From Novosphingobium sp. SG919 (GTDB lineage: Bacteria > Pseudomonadota > Alphaproteobacteria > Sphingomonadales > Sphingomonadaceae): DNA of 64,000 nt. The stretch covers positions 1 to 64,000 of the forward strand of contig NZ_JABCNG010000001.1 in the NCBI RefSeq assembly GCF_012932495.1. Reading direction: 5' to 3'. Position numbers and translations under genes: made by a program. Below, in pieces: positions 1-7,471 of the stretch. Position 1 is the stretch's first letter. Each line of letters starts with the position of its first letter. The notes beneath the pieces were generated by a model, which worked only from the letters and a program-made list of their open reading frames with translations, was not told the origin of the DNA and ran no database searches.

Positions 1-18
1 GGGCTTTGTTGCTAACAT

Positions 19-95
<77 letters not shown>

Positions 96-117
96 CTTAC
101 ACACTCACAACATCTCA

Positions 118-143
118 GCCGCCTCTCACAACGAGGCGGCTTT
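118..143 (+). terminator. Intrinsic terminator after tRNA-fMet
   Basis: Stem GCCGCCT/AGGCGGC with a 9-nt loop followed by TTT, starting 22 nt after the tRNA. A differently sequenced hairpin stands in the same place after the tRNA remnant at 12208-12239. Confidence 0.7.
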
Positions 144-192
144 GCTGCGTCTGGCGCATGCGCAGGACCAACAACCCTTCCCGTGAACGGGT

Positions 193-415
193 GAGGCTTT
201 GGGCGTTCAGCCTAGCTGCGTCGGGTCGACGCGGGGAAGGCGGACACCAGATCGCTTCCTTGGGCGACCAAGGCTGCCTCGCTCAGCGCTTGCGCCTTCG
301 CCATCAGCAACCAATGGCGGCCCAGCGCGGCGAGGTGATCGTGGGTCGGCGTGCCCGATAAGGCCGCCAGGCGCGCGGCGATCCAGCCGGTCGTGCAAGC
401 GAAGCCAATTGCAGG
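193..415 (-). pseudogene. Truncated copy of the 3' end of the acyl-CoA dehydrogenase gene
   Basis: This stretch aligns with 12303-12525, the C-terminal coding end of the complete acyl-CoA dehydrogenase gene, with about 15 substitutions and two 1-nt indels over about 220 bp (roughly 92% identity). One indel (TCGTGCAAGC against TCGTGGCAAGC) breaks the frame. Similarity stops abruptly at GCAGG, at 415. The fragment lies about 100 bp from the tRNA 3' end, as does the full gene from the tRNA remnant (about 105 bp). It is therefore half of a repeated tRNA-end/dehydrogenase-end unit flanking the CRISPR-Cas island. The divergence suggests it came from a related genome and not from a fresh duplication. 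Confidence 0.85.
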
Positions 416-691
416 CAGTACACCAACGGCTTCGATCATCCGCGTAGGTCCCATTCATACCTGGGCAGGCTGAGGCTGCTCGCATTCGAGACCAGGCTTG
501 CGTATTGAGGTATGTGACTGGGACGACGCGTTACAAATCCATATCTCTGCCACAACGCAGCTCTTCTCGGCGGTGCTCCCGCCGGGCCGTATCGGTCCAT
601 ACCAACGTTCACTATCACTTTTTGTAAGGCGGGTTTTAGCTGTAAAAAATGAAATACATTAACAAAGTCCAGATCAACCTCTGAGGCAAGA
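416..691. other. Non-coding stretch upstream of cas3
   Basis: No convincing gene is present. A hairpin GGCGG/CCGCC lies near 570-585. From about 605 to 670 the sequence is distinctly AT-rich (TTTTTGTAAG, TGTAAAAAATGAAATACATT), unlike its surroundings, so this is the likely promoter region of cas3. No strong -35/-10 pair could be assigned. A GAGG Shine-Dalgarno sits 5 nt before the cas3 ATG. Confidence 0.5.
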
Positions 692-3016
692 ATGTTGATG
701 ACCTACGCGCATTCGAAACAGGGCGAGCGAGAGGCAAACTGGGAACCTCTGGAGCATCATTTATCGGCAGTTGGACACCGGGCCGAGGGTTTTGCGACTT
801 GGTTTGGCGCTGGAGTCATGGCGCGCGCGATGGGCCTGCTACATGACATCGGCAAGTGTTCGGCGGCGTACCAGGCCTATATTCGGCGTCCGGCCAACAG
901 CGGGGGGCCAAAAGGGCCGGATCACAGCACCGCCGGCGCGCGGGAAGCCTGCAACATCTATGGCGAGGGCTATGGGCGCATCTTGGGCTTTGGCATTGCG
1001 GGCCATCACAGTGGGTTGATGAACGGCAGCGGTGAAGAGGGCAGGACCTTGTCAACCCGGCTGTCGAAGGCAGTCGAAAACTATGCCGGCTGGCAAGCGC
1101 ATGTGGCTGGCCTGCCCGACGCCGCCACACTGAAAGCCGCGGCGCCCATGCTTCGCGCCAATACGATCGACAAAGGGTTCAGTGCTCCCTTTCTCACCCG
1201 CATGCTGTTTTCCAGCCTGGTTGATGCGGATTTCCTTGAAACCGAGACGTTTTACGCGAATGGCAATTCGCCGCGGCGCGGTGGTTGCTTGCAGCCGACG
1301 CATCTTGAGCAGTTGCGGACGTTCCTGGCCCGGCATCGTCGTGCCGACAGCGAAGTCAACAAACTGCGTTCGCGCATTCTCGACCATGCCAATGCCAAGG
1401 CTGAACTGGAGCCTGGCCTGTTTACCCTGACGGTGCCAACCGGCGGTGGCAAGACGTTGATCTCGCTCAGTTTTGCGATGGAACACGCGGCGCGCCACGG
1501 CCTGCGCCGGATCGTCTATGTCATTCCCTTCACTTCGATCATCGAGCAGACGGCGGCGATCTTTCGCGACGACGTGGGCCTGGCCGATGCCGTGCTAGAG
1601 CATCACGCCAGCTTCGACTGGGATCAGCGCCGCCCACGCAGCGATGACGAGGATGGGGAAGGCGCGGGCGGCCTTGCCAAGCTGCGGCTGGACGCGGAAA
1701 ACTGGGATGCGCCAGTGGTGGTGACCACGGCGGTACAGTTCTTTGAAAGCCTGTTCGCCGCCCGCACCAGCCAGGCGCGCAAGCTGCACAATCTGGCCCA
1801 AAGCGTGATCGTGCTGGACGAGGCGCAATCCATCCCCGTGCACCTGCTGCGCCCATGCATGGCCGCGATCGAGGAACTGGCCCGCAACTATGGCGCCAGC
1901 GTGATCCTGTGCACGGCCACCCAACCCGCCTTGCGGATAGAGGATGGCGCGCTGCCCCTGCGCACCGACAAATCCGCCGATGGCCTGGATATTCCCGAGG
2001 AACGCGAACTGGCGCCCGATCCGGCAGACCTCTATCGCCGCCTGCGCCGCGTGGCGGTGGCGTGGCGCAAGGCGCCCGTGGCCGACGAAGAGATCGCCGC
2101 CCGCTTTGCCCAGGCGCCGCAGATGCTGTGCGTGGTCAACAGCCGCGCCCATGCCCAGGCGCTGTTTGCCCGCCTGCATGCAGAAGGGCAGCAGGGCGCA
2201 GCCCATCTGACCACGCTGATGTGCGCGCGCCATCGGCGGGAAGTTCTCGCCCGGCTGCGCCACGATTTGCAGCAGCAGCGCCCGGTGCGGCTGGTTTCCA
2301 CCAGCCTGATCGAGGCGGGGGTGGACATCAGCTTTCCCGAAGTGTGGCGCGCGGCGGCCGGGCTGTTCAGCGTGGCGCAGGCCGCCGGGCGCTGCAACCG
2401 CAGCGGGGAACTGGGCGCCCTGGGTGAAGCGTTCGGCAAGGTGGTGCTGTTCGAATCCGCCGATCACGCCACGCCCCGGATGATCGAGGCGTTCTATGCC
2501 CCGGCGCGCACGGTCTTGCGTCGCGGGCTGGACGATCCATTGGGCCTTGATGCGGTGCGTGCCTATTATGAGGAACTCTATTTCCGCAAGGGCTATGCCG
2601 CGCTCGATGCTGGGCGGCTGGACGGGGTGGTCTATTCCATTGTCGAAATGCTGCGGTTGGGCGGGCGCGGGCAGGCCTGGCCTTTTGCCGATGTGGCCCG
2701 GGCCTTTCGCATGATCGATGATGTGATGGACCCGATCATCGTTCGGTTCGACGATGCGGCCGAAGACGCCGTACATGCGCTGTATCACGCGCCAGTTCCG
2801 CCGGCGGGCTTGTCGCGGCTGTTGCAGCAATATGTCGTGCCCGTGCCCGCGCGGGTGCGGGCTGAGATGATCGCGCTGGGCGCGGTGCAATGCATCCGGC
2901 CGGAAGACTATGGCGATCGCTTTGCCGTGCTGGAAAACCGGGCGCTTTATGATGCGCGCATCGGCCTGCGGCTGGACGATCCGGTCTGGCGCGCTGCGGA
3001 AACGAATGTCTTTTGA
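692..3016 (+). CDS. cas3: Cas3 HD nuclease-helicase, type I-C
   Basis: Interference nuclease-helicase, recruited by the I-C Cascade after target binding, that nicks and unwinds DNA. The 774 residues are the expected length for an HD-helicase fusion. The HD domain comes first (YAHS near residue 7, LLHDIGK near 49-55). The superfamily 2 helicase follows: Walker A PTGGGKT near 248-255, a DEAQ box near 374, LCTATQ, STSLIEAGVDISF and QAAGRCNRSG (motif VI). It is the first gene of the cas cluster; 133 bp separate it from cas5, so the Cascade genes may have their own promoter. The ATG at 692 has a GAGG ribosome site. Confidence 0.96.
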   Translation: MLMTYAHSKQGEREANWEPLEHHLSAVGHRAEGFATWFGAGVMARAMGLLHDIGKCSAAYQAYIRRPANSGGPKGPDHSTAGAREACNIYGEGYGRILGFGIAGHHSGLMNGSGEEGRTLSTRLSKAVENYAGWQAHVAGLPDAATLKAAAPMLRANTIDKGFSAPFLTRMLFSSLVDADFLETETFYANGNSPRRGGCLQPTHLEQLRTFLARHRRADSEVNKLRSRILDHANAKAELEPGLFTLTVPTGGGKTLISLSFAMEHAARHGLRRIVYVIPFTSIIEQTAAIFRDDVGLADAVLEHHASFDWDQRRPRSDDEDGEGAGGLAKLRLDAENWDAPVVVTTAVQFFESLFAARTSQARKLHNLAQSVIVLDEAQSIPVHLLRPCMAAIEELARNYGASVILCTATQPALRIEDGALPLRTDKSADGLDIPEERELAPDPADLYRRLRRVAVAWRKAPVADEEIAARFAQAPQMLCVVNSRAHAQALFARLHAEGQQGAAHLTTLMCARHRREVLARLRHDLQQQRPVRLVSTSLIEAGVDISFPEVWRAAAGLFSVAQAAGRCNRSGELGALGEAFGKVVLFESADHATPRMIEAFYAPARTVLRRGLDDPLGLDAVRAYYEELYFRKGYAALDAGRLDGVVYSIVEMLRLGGRGQAWPFADVARAFRMIDDVMDPIIVRFDDAAEDAVHALYHAPVPPAGLSRLLQQYVVPVPARVRAEMIALGAVQCIRPEDYGDRFAVLENRALYDARIGLRLDDPVWRAAETNVF

Positions 3017-3149
3017 AGTTCCAAAATGGATATTTTATAGTGTGCCTTGAATGATTATAATCAATCATGTCATTTGCTTATGCAGATAGGGTAAAGAACG
3101 ATTGCCCCGTTATATTCATAACGAATGTATCGAGGCGCAAAGGGGGCAT
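3017..3149. promoter_or_regulatory. cas3-cas5 intergenic region with a palindrome
   Basis: An AT-rich 133-bp gap. It contains the perfect 12-bp palindrome TGATTATAATCA at 3052-3063, with adjoining TTGAA and ATCATG. In a GC-rich island this is a candidate operator or part of a promoter for the cas5-cas8c-cas7 unit. No regulator gene is encoded in the island to pair with it. Confidence 0.4.
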
Positions 3150-3821
3150 ATGGGGATTCGGCTGCATGTCTGGGGTGAGCGGGCGTGCTTCACGCGCCCC
3201 GAACTCAAGGTGGAGCGCGTCAGCTATGACGTGATCACGCCTTCGGCGGCGCGCGGCATTCTGGAGGCGATCCACTGGAAGCCGGCGATCCGCTGGCATG
3301 TCGATCGCATCCATGTGCTGCGGCCCATCCGGTTCCAGTCGTTCCGGCGCAACGAGGTGGGCGCCAAGGCCAGCGCGCGCAATGCCGCCAGCGCGATGGA
3401 GCGCGGCACCACGCAGGGGTTGGGGCTGGCGGTGGATGAAAACCGCCAGCAGCGCGCCACCTTGGCGCTGGTCGATGTGGCCTATGTGATCGAGGCGCAT
3501 TTCACCCTGACCGACCGCGCCGGGCCGGAAGACAGCGCGGCCAAGCATATTTCCATGTTCAACCGCCGGGCCGAGCAGGGGCAGTGCTTTCACCGCCCCT
3601 GCCTGGGCACGCGCGAATTCGCGGCGGAATTTGCGCTCGTGCCGGACGGGGCCGCCCTGCCGCCGTGCGAACTGGCACCGGACAAGCGCGATCAAGATTT
3701 CGGCTGGATGCTGCACGATATCGATTTCGATCATGGCAACACCTCGCGCTTTTTCCGCGCGGTGATGCACGATGGGGTGATCGATGTGCAGGCCTGCCTG
3801 GCGCAAGGATCGGCGCGATGA
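3150..3821 (+). CDS. cas5c: Cas5 (Cas5d/Cas5c), type I-C crRNA endoribonuclease
   Basis: In type I-C systems, which lack cas6, Cas5 cleaves the pre-crRNA at the base of the repeat hairpin and stays in Cascade. The N-terminus GIRLHVWGERACFTRPELKV and the SAARGILEAIHWKP segment are typical. The Lys-His pair of the catalytic triad known from Bacillus halodurans Cas5d is present (AKHISMFNRR). The position of that triad's tyrosine, in the IYWKP motif, is His here. The ATG at 3150 was chosen because family members begin just before GIRLHVWG. The AGGGGG before it leaves only 3 nt, so the upstream TTG at 3102 remains possible (16 residues longer). The stop overlaps the cas8c start (ATGA). Confidence 0.93.
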   Translation: MGIRLHVWGERACFTRPELKVERVSYDVITPSAARGILEAIHWKPAIRWHVDRIHVLRPIRFQSFRRNEVGAKASARNAASAMERGTTQGLGLAVDENRQQRATLALVDVAYVIEAHFTLTDRAGPEDSAAKHISMFNRRAEQGQCFHRPCLGTREFAAEFALVPDGAALPPCELAPDKRDQDFGWMLHDIDFDHGNTSRFFRAVMHDGVIDVQACLAQGSAR

Positions 3822-5656
3822 CCATGCTGCAGGCGCTGGATGGATACTATCACAGGCTGGCTGCGCGGGGCGAAGTGACGGCGCCGGGGTGGAGCCCGGA
3901 AAAGTTCGGCTGGTGTATCGTGATCGATGCCGATGGCGCGCCGGTGGATGTTTACGATCTGCACGATGTTTCGGGCAAGAAAGCGCGGCCCACGCTGCAT
4001 TCCGTGCCGGCTGCGATCAAGCGCACCGTGGGCATCGCGCCGAATTTCCTGTGGGACAAGACCGCCTATGTCCTGGGCCGCACGGCGGGCGAGGGCAGGC
4101 GCACGGCGCAGGAACATGCGGCCTTTGTAAAGCACCATCAGGAACGGCTGGCCGGGCAGACGGATGAAGGCTTGGTGGCGCTACTGCGTTTTCTGGAACG
4201 GTGGACGCCCGAGCGTTTTGATGCAGCGCCGTTCAAGGCCGAGATGCTGGATGCCAATGTCTTGTTCCGCTTGCAGGGCGAAATGGGCTATATTCATCAG
4301 CGGCCGGCGGCGCAGGCCCTAGTTGGCACGGGCGCGGCAGCGGCTGGCGAGGGGGACGGAATTTTTTGCCTCGTCACTGGCGGGCGCGGTTCGCTGGCCC
4401 GGCTGCATCCCACGATCAAGGGTGTTGAAAACGCGCAATCTTCTGGCGCCGCGCTTGTCTCGTTCAATCTCGATGCCTTCACCTCGCTGGGTAAGGAGCA
4501 GGGCGCCAATGCGCCAACCAGCGAAGCGGCCGCGTTCCGCTATGGCACGGCGCTCAACCACCTGCTCACGCGCGGTGGCCCCAACCGGGTGAAGCGCCCG
4601 ATCGGCGATGCCACCGTGGTGTTCTGGGCCGATGCCAGCGATGCCCAGGCGGCAGAGGATGCCGAGGCGCTGTTCGGCGGCGCGCTCGACCCGCCCGAGG
4701 ATGCCGAAGAAGCGCGCAAAATTGCCGAGGTGATGGAGGCCATTGCCCAGGGGCGTGCGCTGGCGGAATTGCGGCCCGGGATCGAGCAGGGCACGCGGTT
4801 TCATGTGCTGGGCCTTTCGCCCAATGCCGCTCGGCTTTCGGTGCGGTTCTGGCTGACCGACGATTTCGGGGTTTTCGCGGCCAATCTTGCCTCTCACTTC
4901 AACGATCTGCGTGTCGAGCCTCGGCCGCTGAACTGGAGTGGGGCGCCTGCTGTCAACCGCCTGTTGGCACAGACCACCGCGTTGCAAGGCGATTACAAGA
5001 ATATCCCGCCCCTGCTCGCCGGCGAAGTGATGCGCGCGGTGCTGACCGGCACGCGCTATCCGCAAAGCCTGCTCGCCGCCGTGATCACGCGCCTGCGCGC
5101 CGGGGAGACGGCCAACATCGGCTGGCATGCGGCGGTGCTGCGCGCCGTTCTCGTCCGCGCGCGGCGCACATCCCACCCGCATCACGCCATTTCCGCAAAA
5201 GGAGAAGTGCCTGTGGCGCTTGATCGAGAGCATCGCAACATCGGCTATCTGTTGGGCCGGTTGTTTGCCGTCTATGAACTGGCGCAAGTGGCCGCGCTGG
5301 GGCGCGGGGTGAAGGCGACCATGCGCGACAAGTATTTCGCCAGCGCCGCTGCCACGCCCGCCACGGTATTTCCGCTGGTGATCGCCCATGGGCAAAACCA
5401 CCTGGCCAAGGCGCGCAAGACGCCCAAATCGGCAGGCTGGGCCTTTCTGATCGAGCAGGAATTGAACGCGATCATCAACCAGATCGAACCGGCGCAGCCG
5501 CACAGCCTGCCCCGGTCGCTGCGGCTGGAGGATCAGGCCGAATTCGCCATCGGCTATTACCACCAGCGCAGTGCCAAGTTGAAGAGCGACAAGGGCGAGG
5601 AAATCAGCCTGGCGAACGAGGAATCCGTTGCCGGCCAAGAGGGGGATGAGGGATGA
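3818..5656 (+). CDS. cas8c: Cas8c large subunit of type I-C Cascade
   Basis: The large subunit recognises the PAM and helps open the target duplex. The protein has 612 residues, as expected for Cas8c (Csd1). The start region (MTMLQALDGYYHRLAARGEV) and the DKTAYVLGRT segment fit the family. The ATG at 3818 overlaps the cas5 stop by 4 nt (ATGA) and has AAGGA upstream. A longer open frame to the left lies inside cas5 and is not used. The 3' quarter contains a strong internal start for the small subunit Cas11c. The stop overlaps the cas7 start (ATGA), so cas5-cas8c-cas7 are translationally coupled. Confidence 0.94.
   Translation: MTMLQALDGYYHRLAARGEVTAPGWSPEKFGWCIVIDADGAPVDVYDLHDVSGKKARPTLHSVPAAIKRTVGIAPNFLWDKTAYVLGRTAGEGRRTAQEHAAFVKHHQERLAGQTDEGLVALLRFLERWTPERFDAAPFKAEMLDANVLFRLQGEMGYIHQRPAAQALVGTGAAAAGEGDGIFCLVTGGRGSLARLHPTIKGVENAQSSGAALVSFNLDAFTSLGKEQGANAPTSEAAAFRYGTALNHLLTRGGPNRVKRPIGDATVVFWADASDAQAAEDAEALFGGALDPPEDAEEARKIAEVMEAIAQGRALAELRPGIEQGTRFHVLGLSPNAARLSVRFWLTDDFGVFAANLASHFNDLRVEPRPLNWSGAPAVNRLLAQTTALQGDYKNIPPLLAGEVMRAVLTGTRYPQSLLAAVITRLRAGETANIGWHAAVLRAVLVRARRTSHPHHAISAKGEVPVALDREHRNIGYLLGRLFAVYELAQVAALGRGVKATMRDKYFASAAATPATVFPLVIAHGQNHLAKARKTPKSAGWAFLIEQELNAIINQIEPAQPHSLPRSLRLEDQAEFAIGYYHQRSAKLKSDKGEEISLANEESVAGQEGDEG
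5213..5656 (+). CDS. cas11c: Cas11c small subunit, internal start within cas8c
   Basis: Type I-C systems are known to make their small subunit from an internal start in cas8c. Here a near-perfect Shine-Dalgarno (AAAAGGAGA, about 5197-5205) lies 8 nt before an in-frame GTG at 5213. The product would begin VALDREHRNIGYLLGRLFAV and have about 147 residues. A second in-frame GTG at 5207 lies too close to the Shine-Dalgarno. The small subunit lines the Cascade belly and contacts the displaced DNA strand. The strength of the site inside coding sequence supports real initiation; protein evidence would be needed for proof. Confidence 0.75.
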   Translation: MALDREHRNIGYLLGRLFAVYELAQVAALGRGVKATMRDKYFASAAATPATVFPLVIAHGQNHLAKARKTPKSAGWAFLIEQELNAIINQIEPAQPHSLPRSLRLEDQAEFAIGYYHQRSAKLKSDKGEEISLANEESVAGQEGDEG

Positions 5657-6585
5657 GCACGCCCGTTAGCAACCGTTATGAGTTCGTCCTGTTCTTCGAT
5701 GTGACGAACGGCAATCCCAATGGCGATCCCGATGCCGGCAACATGCCCCGGCTCGATCCGGAAACCAACCAGGGGCTGGTGTCCGATGTGGCGCTCAAGC
5801 GCAAGGTGCGCAACTATGTGGCGCTCGTCGGCGAAGAGAAACCCGGCCTGGAAATCTATATGAGCGAAGGCGCCACGCTCAACAACCAGCACAAGAAAGC
5901 CTGGGCCGCTGTCTTGCCCGAGGTGAAGGACGACAAGACGCTCAAGGAAGGCCCCAAGGACAAGGCCAAGGCACGCGACCTGACGCAATGGATGTGCGCC
6001 AATTTCTGGGACATCCGCACGTTCGGCGCGGTCATGTCCACCGGGGTGAATGCCGGGCAGGTGCGCGGGCCAGTGCAGTTCTCGTTCGCGCGCTCGGTGG
6101 AGCCGATCCTGCCGCTGGAAGTGTCGATCACCCGCATGGCCGCCACGACCGAGGCCGATGCCGAGGCCAAAGGCGGGCGCACCATGGGGCGCAAGCATAT
6201 CGTGCCGTATGGCCTGTATCGCGCACATGGCTATGTCTCGGCGCCGCTGGCCTCGCATCCGACCAAGGGCACGGGCTTTTCTGAGGATGACCTGGAATTG
6301 CTGTGGCAGGCGCTCGATCAGATGTTCGACCATGATCGCTCTGCCGCGCGTGGGGAAATGGCCACGCGCAAGCTGATCCTGTTCCGCCATGCCAGCGCGC
6401 TGGGCAATGCCCGCGCGCAAAGCCTGTTCGACCGGGTAACGGTGGAGCGGATGTATCAGGGGCGGCCTTATGTGATCGGCAGCGAGGGCACTGGCAACCT
6501 GCCGCCCGCGCGCCACTGGTCCGACTATCGCGTGTCGATCGATCGCGCCGATCTGCCGCAGGGCGTGGATGTCATCGAGCGGTGA
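5653..6585 (+). CDS. cas7c: Cas7 backbone subunit, type I-C
   Basis: Cas7 (Csd2) polymerises along the crRNA to form the Cascade backbone. The 310 residues are the usual length. The N-terminal strand RYEFVLFFDVTNGNPNGDPD and the following NMPRLDPETNQGLVSDVALK are diagnostic, as is the later NFWDIRTFGAVMSTG segment. It overlaps cas8c by ATGA. After its stop comes an unusual 220-bp gap before cas4. A hairpin begins 5 nt after the stop codon, which I assign to a minus-strand RNA and not to cas7 mRNA. Confidence 0.95.
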   Translation: MSTPVSNRYEFVLFFDVTNGNPNGDPDAGNMPRLDPETNQGLVSDVALKRKVRNYVALVGEEKPGLEIYMSEGATLNNQHKKAWAAVLPEVKDDKTLKEGPKDKAKARDLTQWMCANFWDIRTFGAVMSTGVNAGQVRGPVQFSFARSVEPILPLEVSITRMAATTEADAEAKGGRTMGRKHIVPYGLYRAHGYVSAPLASHPTKGTGFSEDDLELLWQALDQMFDHDRSAARGEMATRKLILFRHASALGNARAQSLFDRVTVERMYQGRPYVIGSEGTGNLPPARHWSDYRVSIDRADLPQGVDVIER

Positions 6586-6589
6586 AAAT

Positions 6590-6674
6590 GGGCTTCGGAT
6601 TGTTATTCCGAAGCCCACATACTCCATCTACGGAGCAATAAGATTTCAATCCACGTCCCCAGATTGTGGACGAC
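6590..6674 (-). ncRNA. CreR-like solitary CRISPR repeat, spacer-like guide and terminator
   Basis: Read on the minus strand, 6674-6643 is a 32-nt degenerate I-C repeat, the same length as the array unit. It starts GTCG and ends CGTGGATTGAAAT, the canonical I-C handle. Its stem CGTCC/GGACG (positions 3-7 and 17-21) carries a compensated pair: C5-G19 of the array repeat is T5-A19 here. Overall 21 of 32 positions match the local array repeat, and the mismatches cluster in the loop. A 26-nt spacer-like stretch (6642-6617) begins CTTATTGCTCC. A 10-bp hairpin GGGCTTCGGA/TCCGAAGCCC (6616-6590) followed by ATTTTC would terminate the RNA. The first 11 guide bases match upstream of cas4 beside a TTC PAM. 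The architecture resembles CRISPR-derived CreR/CreA guides. No clear promoter was found. Confidence 0.6.
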
Positions 6675-6725
6675 AACGTGCGCTATGGAGGCTCCCACTC
6701 AACCTTCACGACAAAACTGCCAATC

Positions 6726-6740
6726 GAGATTTTCAATCTC
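6726..6740. promoter_or_regulatory. Inverted repeat upstream of cas4
   Basis: GAGATT-TTC-AATCTC is a perfect 6-bp inverted repeat about 65 bp before the cas4 start. It could be an operator. Its minus strand also reads GGAGATTGAAAAT, weakly like a repeat handle, but the rest of a repeat is not convincing. Confidence 0.35.
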
Positions 6741-6781
6741 CAACCCCGTTTTCGCATGTCGGTCACCTCGGATAGCACCTG

Positions 6782-6795
6782 GGAGCTATAAGGAA
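6782..6795 (-). promoter_or_regulatory. Predicted CreR-like target: TTC PAM and 11-nt seed upstream of cas4
   Basis: On the minus strand, TTC (6795-6793) is followed by CTTATAGCTCC (6792-6782). The guide-like sequence at 6642-6632 reads CTTATTGCTCC: ten of eleven positions agree and the only mismatch is position 6, a base flipped out in type I crRNA-target hybrids. TTC is the usual type I-C PAM. The site covers TATAAG (6787-6792), a possible -10 element, and the AAGGAAG ribosome site of cas4. Bound Cascade there should block cas4-cas1-cas2 expression. Pairing fades after position 11, which would favour binding without Cas3 cleavage. Confidence 0.6.
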
Positions 6796-6805
6796 GTAGG
6801 TGTCT

Positions 6806-7468
6806 ATGTCAAGAATTGAGCTTGATCCGGCTGCGGAAGACCGCCTGATCCCGCTTTCGGCCTTGCAGCACTATCTGTTCTGCCCGCGCCAATGCGCGCT
6901 GATCCATGTGGAGCAGATGTGGGCTGAAGATGGCGCTACGGCCGAAGGGCGGCTGCTGCACGAGCGCGTGGACAGCGGCGGGCCAGATCGGCGCGCTGGT
7001 GTGCGCACCGTGCGCGGGCTGGCGATCCGTTCGTTCGCGCTGGGCGTGGCGGGCAGGGCTGATGCCGTGGAATTCCACGGCACGGGGCCGGACGCAGCGA
7101 TTTTCCCGGTGGAATACAAGCGCGGCCGGCCCAAGGCCCATCGTGCCGATGAAGTGCAGCTTTGCGCGCAGGCCATCTGTCTTGAGGAAATGCTGGGCCT
7201 TCCGGTGCCCGAAGGGGCGCTGTTCTATGGCGAGACCCGGCGGCGCCTGGTGGTGGATTTCGATGCCGAACTGCGCGCCCTGACCGCCGATGTGGCGCGC
7301 CAGGCAAATGCCATGATCGGCGCGGGCACAACGCCGCCCCCGCATCTTCAGCCGGGATGCCGCAAGTGCTCGCTGCAGGATCTGTGCGCGCCGGGTGCCC
7401 TGGAAAAGCCGCGCAAGGTTGCTGCTTGGCTGGCGGCGCAGATCAACACGAGCTTGGGGCAGGAGTGA
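6806..7468 (+). CDS. cas4: Cas4 RecB-like nuclease of the adaptation module
   Basis: Cas4 trims prespacers and selects those with the correct PAM and orientation. The protein has 220 residues. Visible motifs are the N-terminal LFCPRQC, GRADAVEF and VEYKRGRPK (RecB-type nuclease Asp and Glu-x-Lys), a QLCAQA segment, and C-terminal cysteines CRKCSLQDLC; the Cys residues bind an Fe-S cluster in the family. The ATG at 6806 has AAGGAAG 9 nt upstream; the in-frame GTG at 6800 is an alternative and would suit a leaderless transcript if TATAAG at 6787 is the -10 box. cas1 follows 3 nt after the stop. Confidence 0.93.
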   Translation: MSRIELDPAAEDRLIPLSALQHYLFCPRQCALIHVEQMWAEDGATAEGRLLHERVDSGGPDRRAGVRTVRGLAIRSFALGVAGRADAVEFHGTGPDAAIFPVEYKRGRPKAHRADEVQLCAQAICLEEMLGLPVPEGALFYGETRRRLVVDFDAELRALTADVARQANAMIGAGTTPPPHLQPGCRKCSLQDLCAPGALEKPRKVAAWLAAQINTSLGQE

Positions 7469-7471
7469 ACC

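Noticed and set aside
158..485. Short open frames near the tRNA on both strands
   Set aside because: They lie in the truncated acyl-CoA dehydrogenase copy, which has a frame-breaking deletion.
1595..2890. A 431-codon open frame antisense to cas3
   Set aside because: Shadow frame; composition is His/Arg/Gln-rich, and cas3 has all helicase motifs.
3017..3149. Search for guide-like targets near cas3 and cas5
   Set aside because: TTC-flanked sites upstream of cas3 and cas5 share no more than four leading bases with the guide (best case GTTATGAATAT), so only the cas4 site is supported.
6590..6616. Hairpin after cas7 as a plus-strand terminator for the Cascade genes
   Set aside because: No T-run follows it on the plus strand (ACATACTCC), while ATTTTC follows on the minus strand; a weak plus-strand effect cannot be excluded.
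6727..6760. A possible second degenerate repeat on the minus strand ending GGAGATTGAAAAT
   Set aside because: Only the handle-like end agrees, spacing to the first unit (54 nt) is wrong, and the match is explained by the GAGATT/AATCTC inverted repeat.
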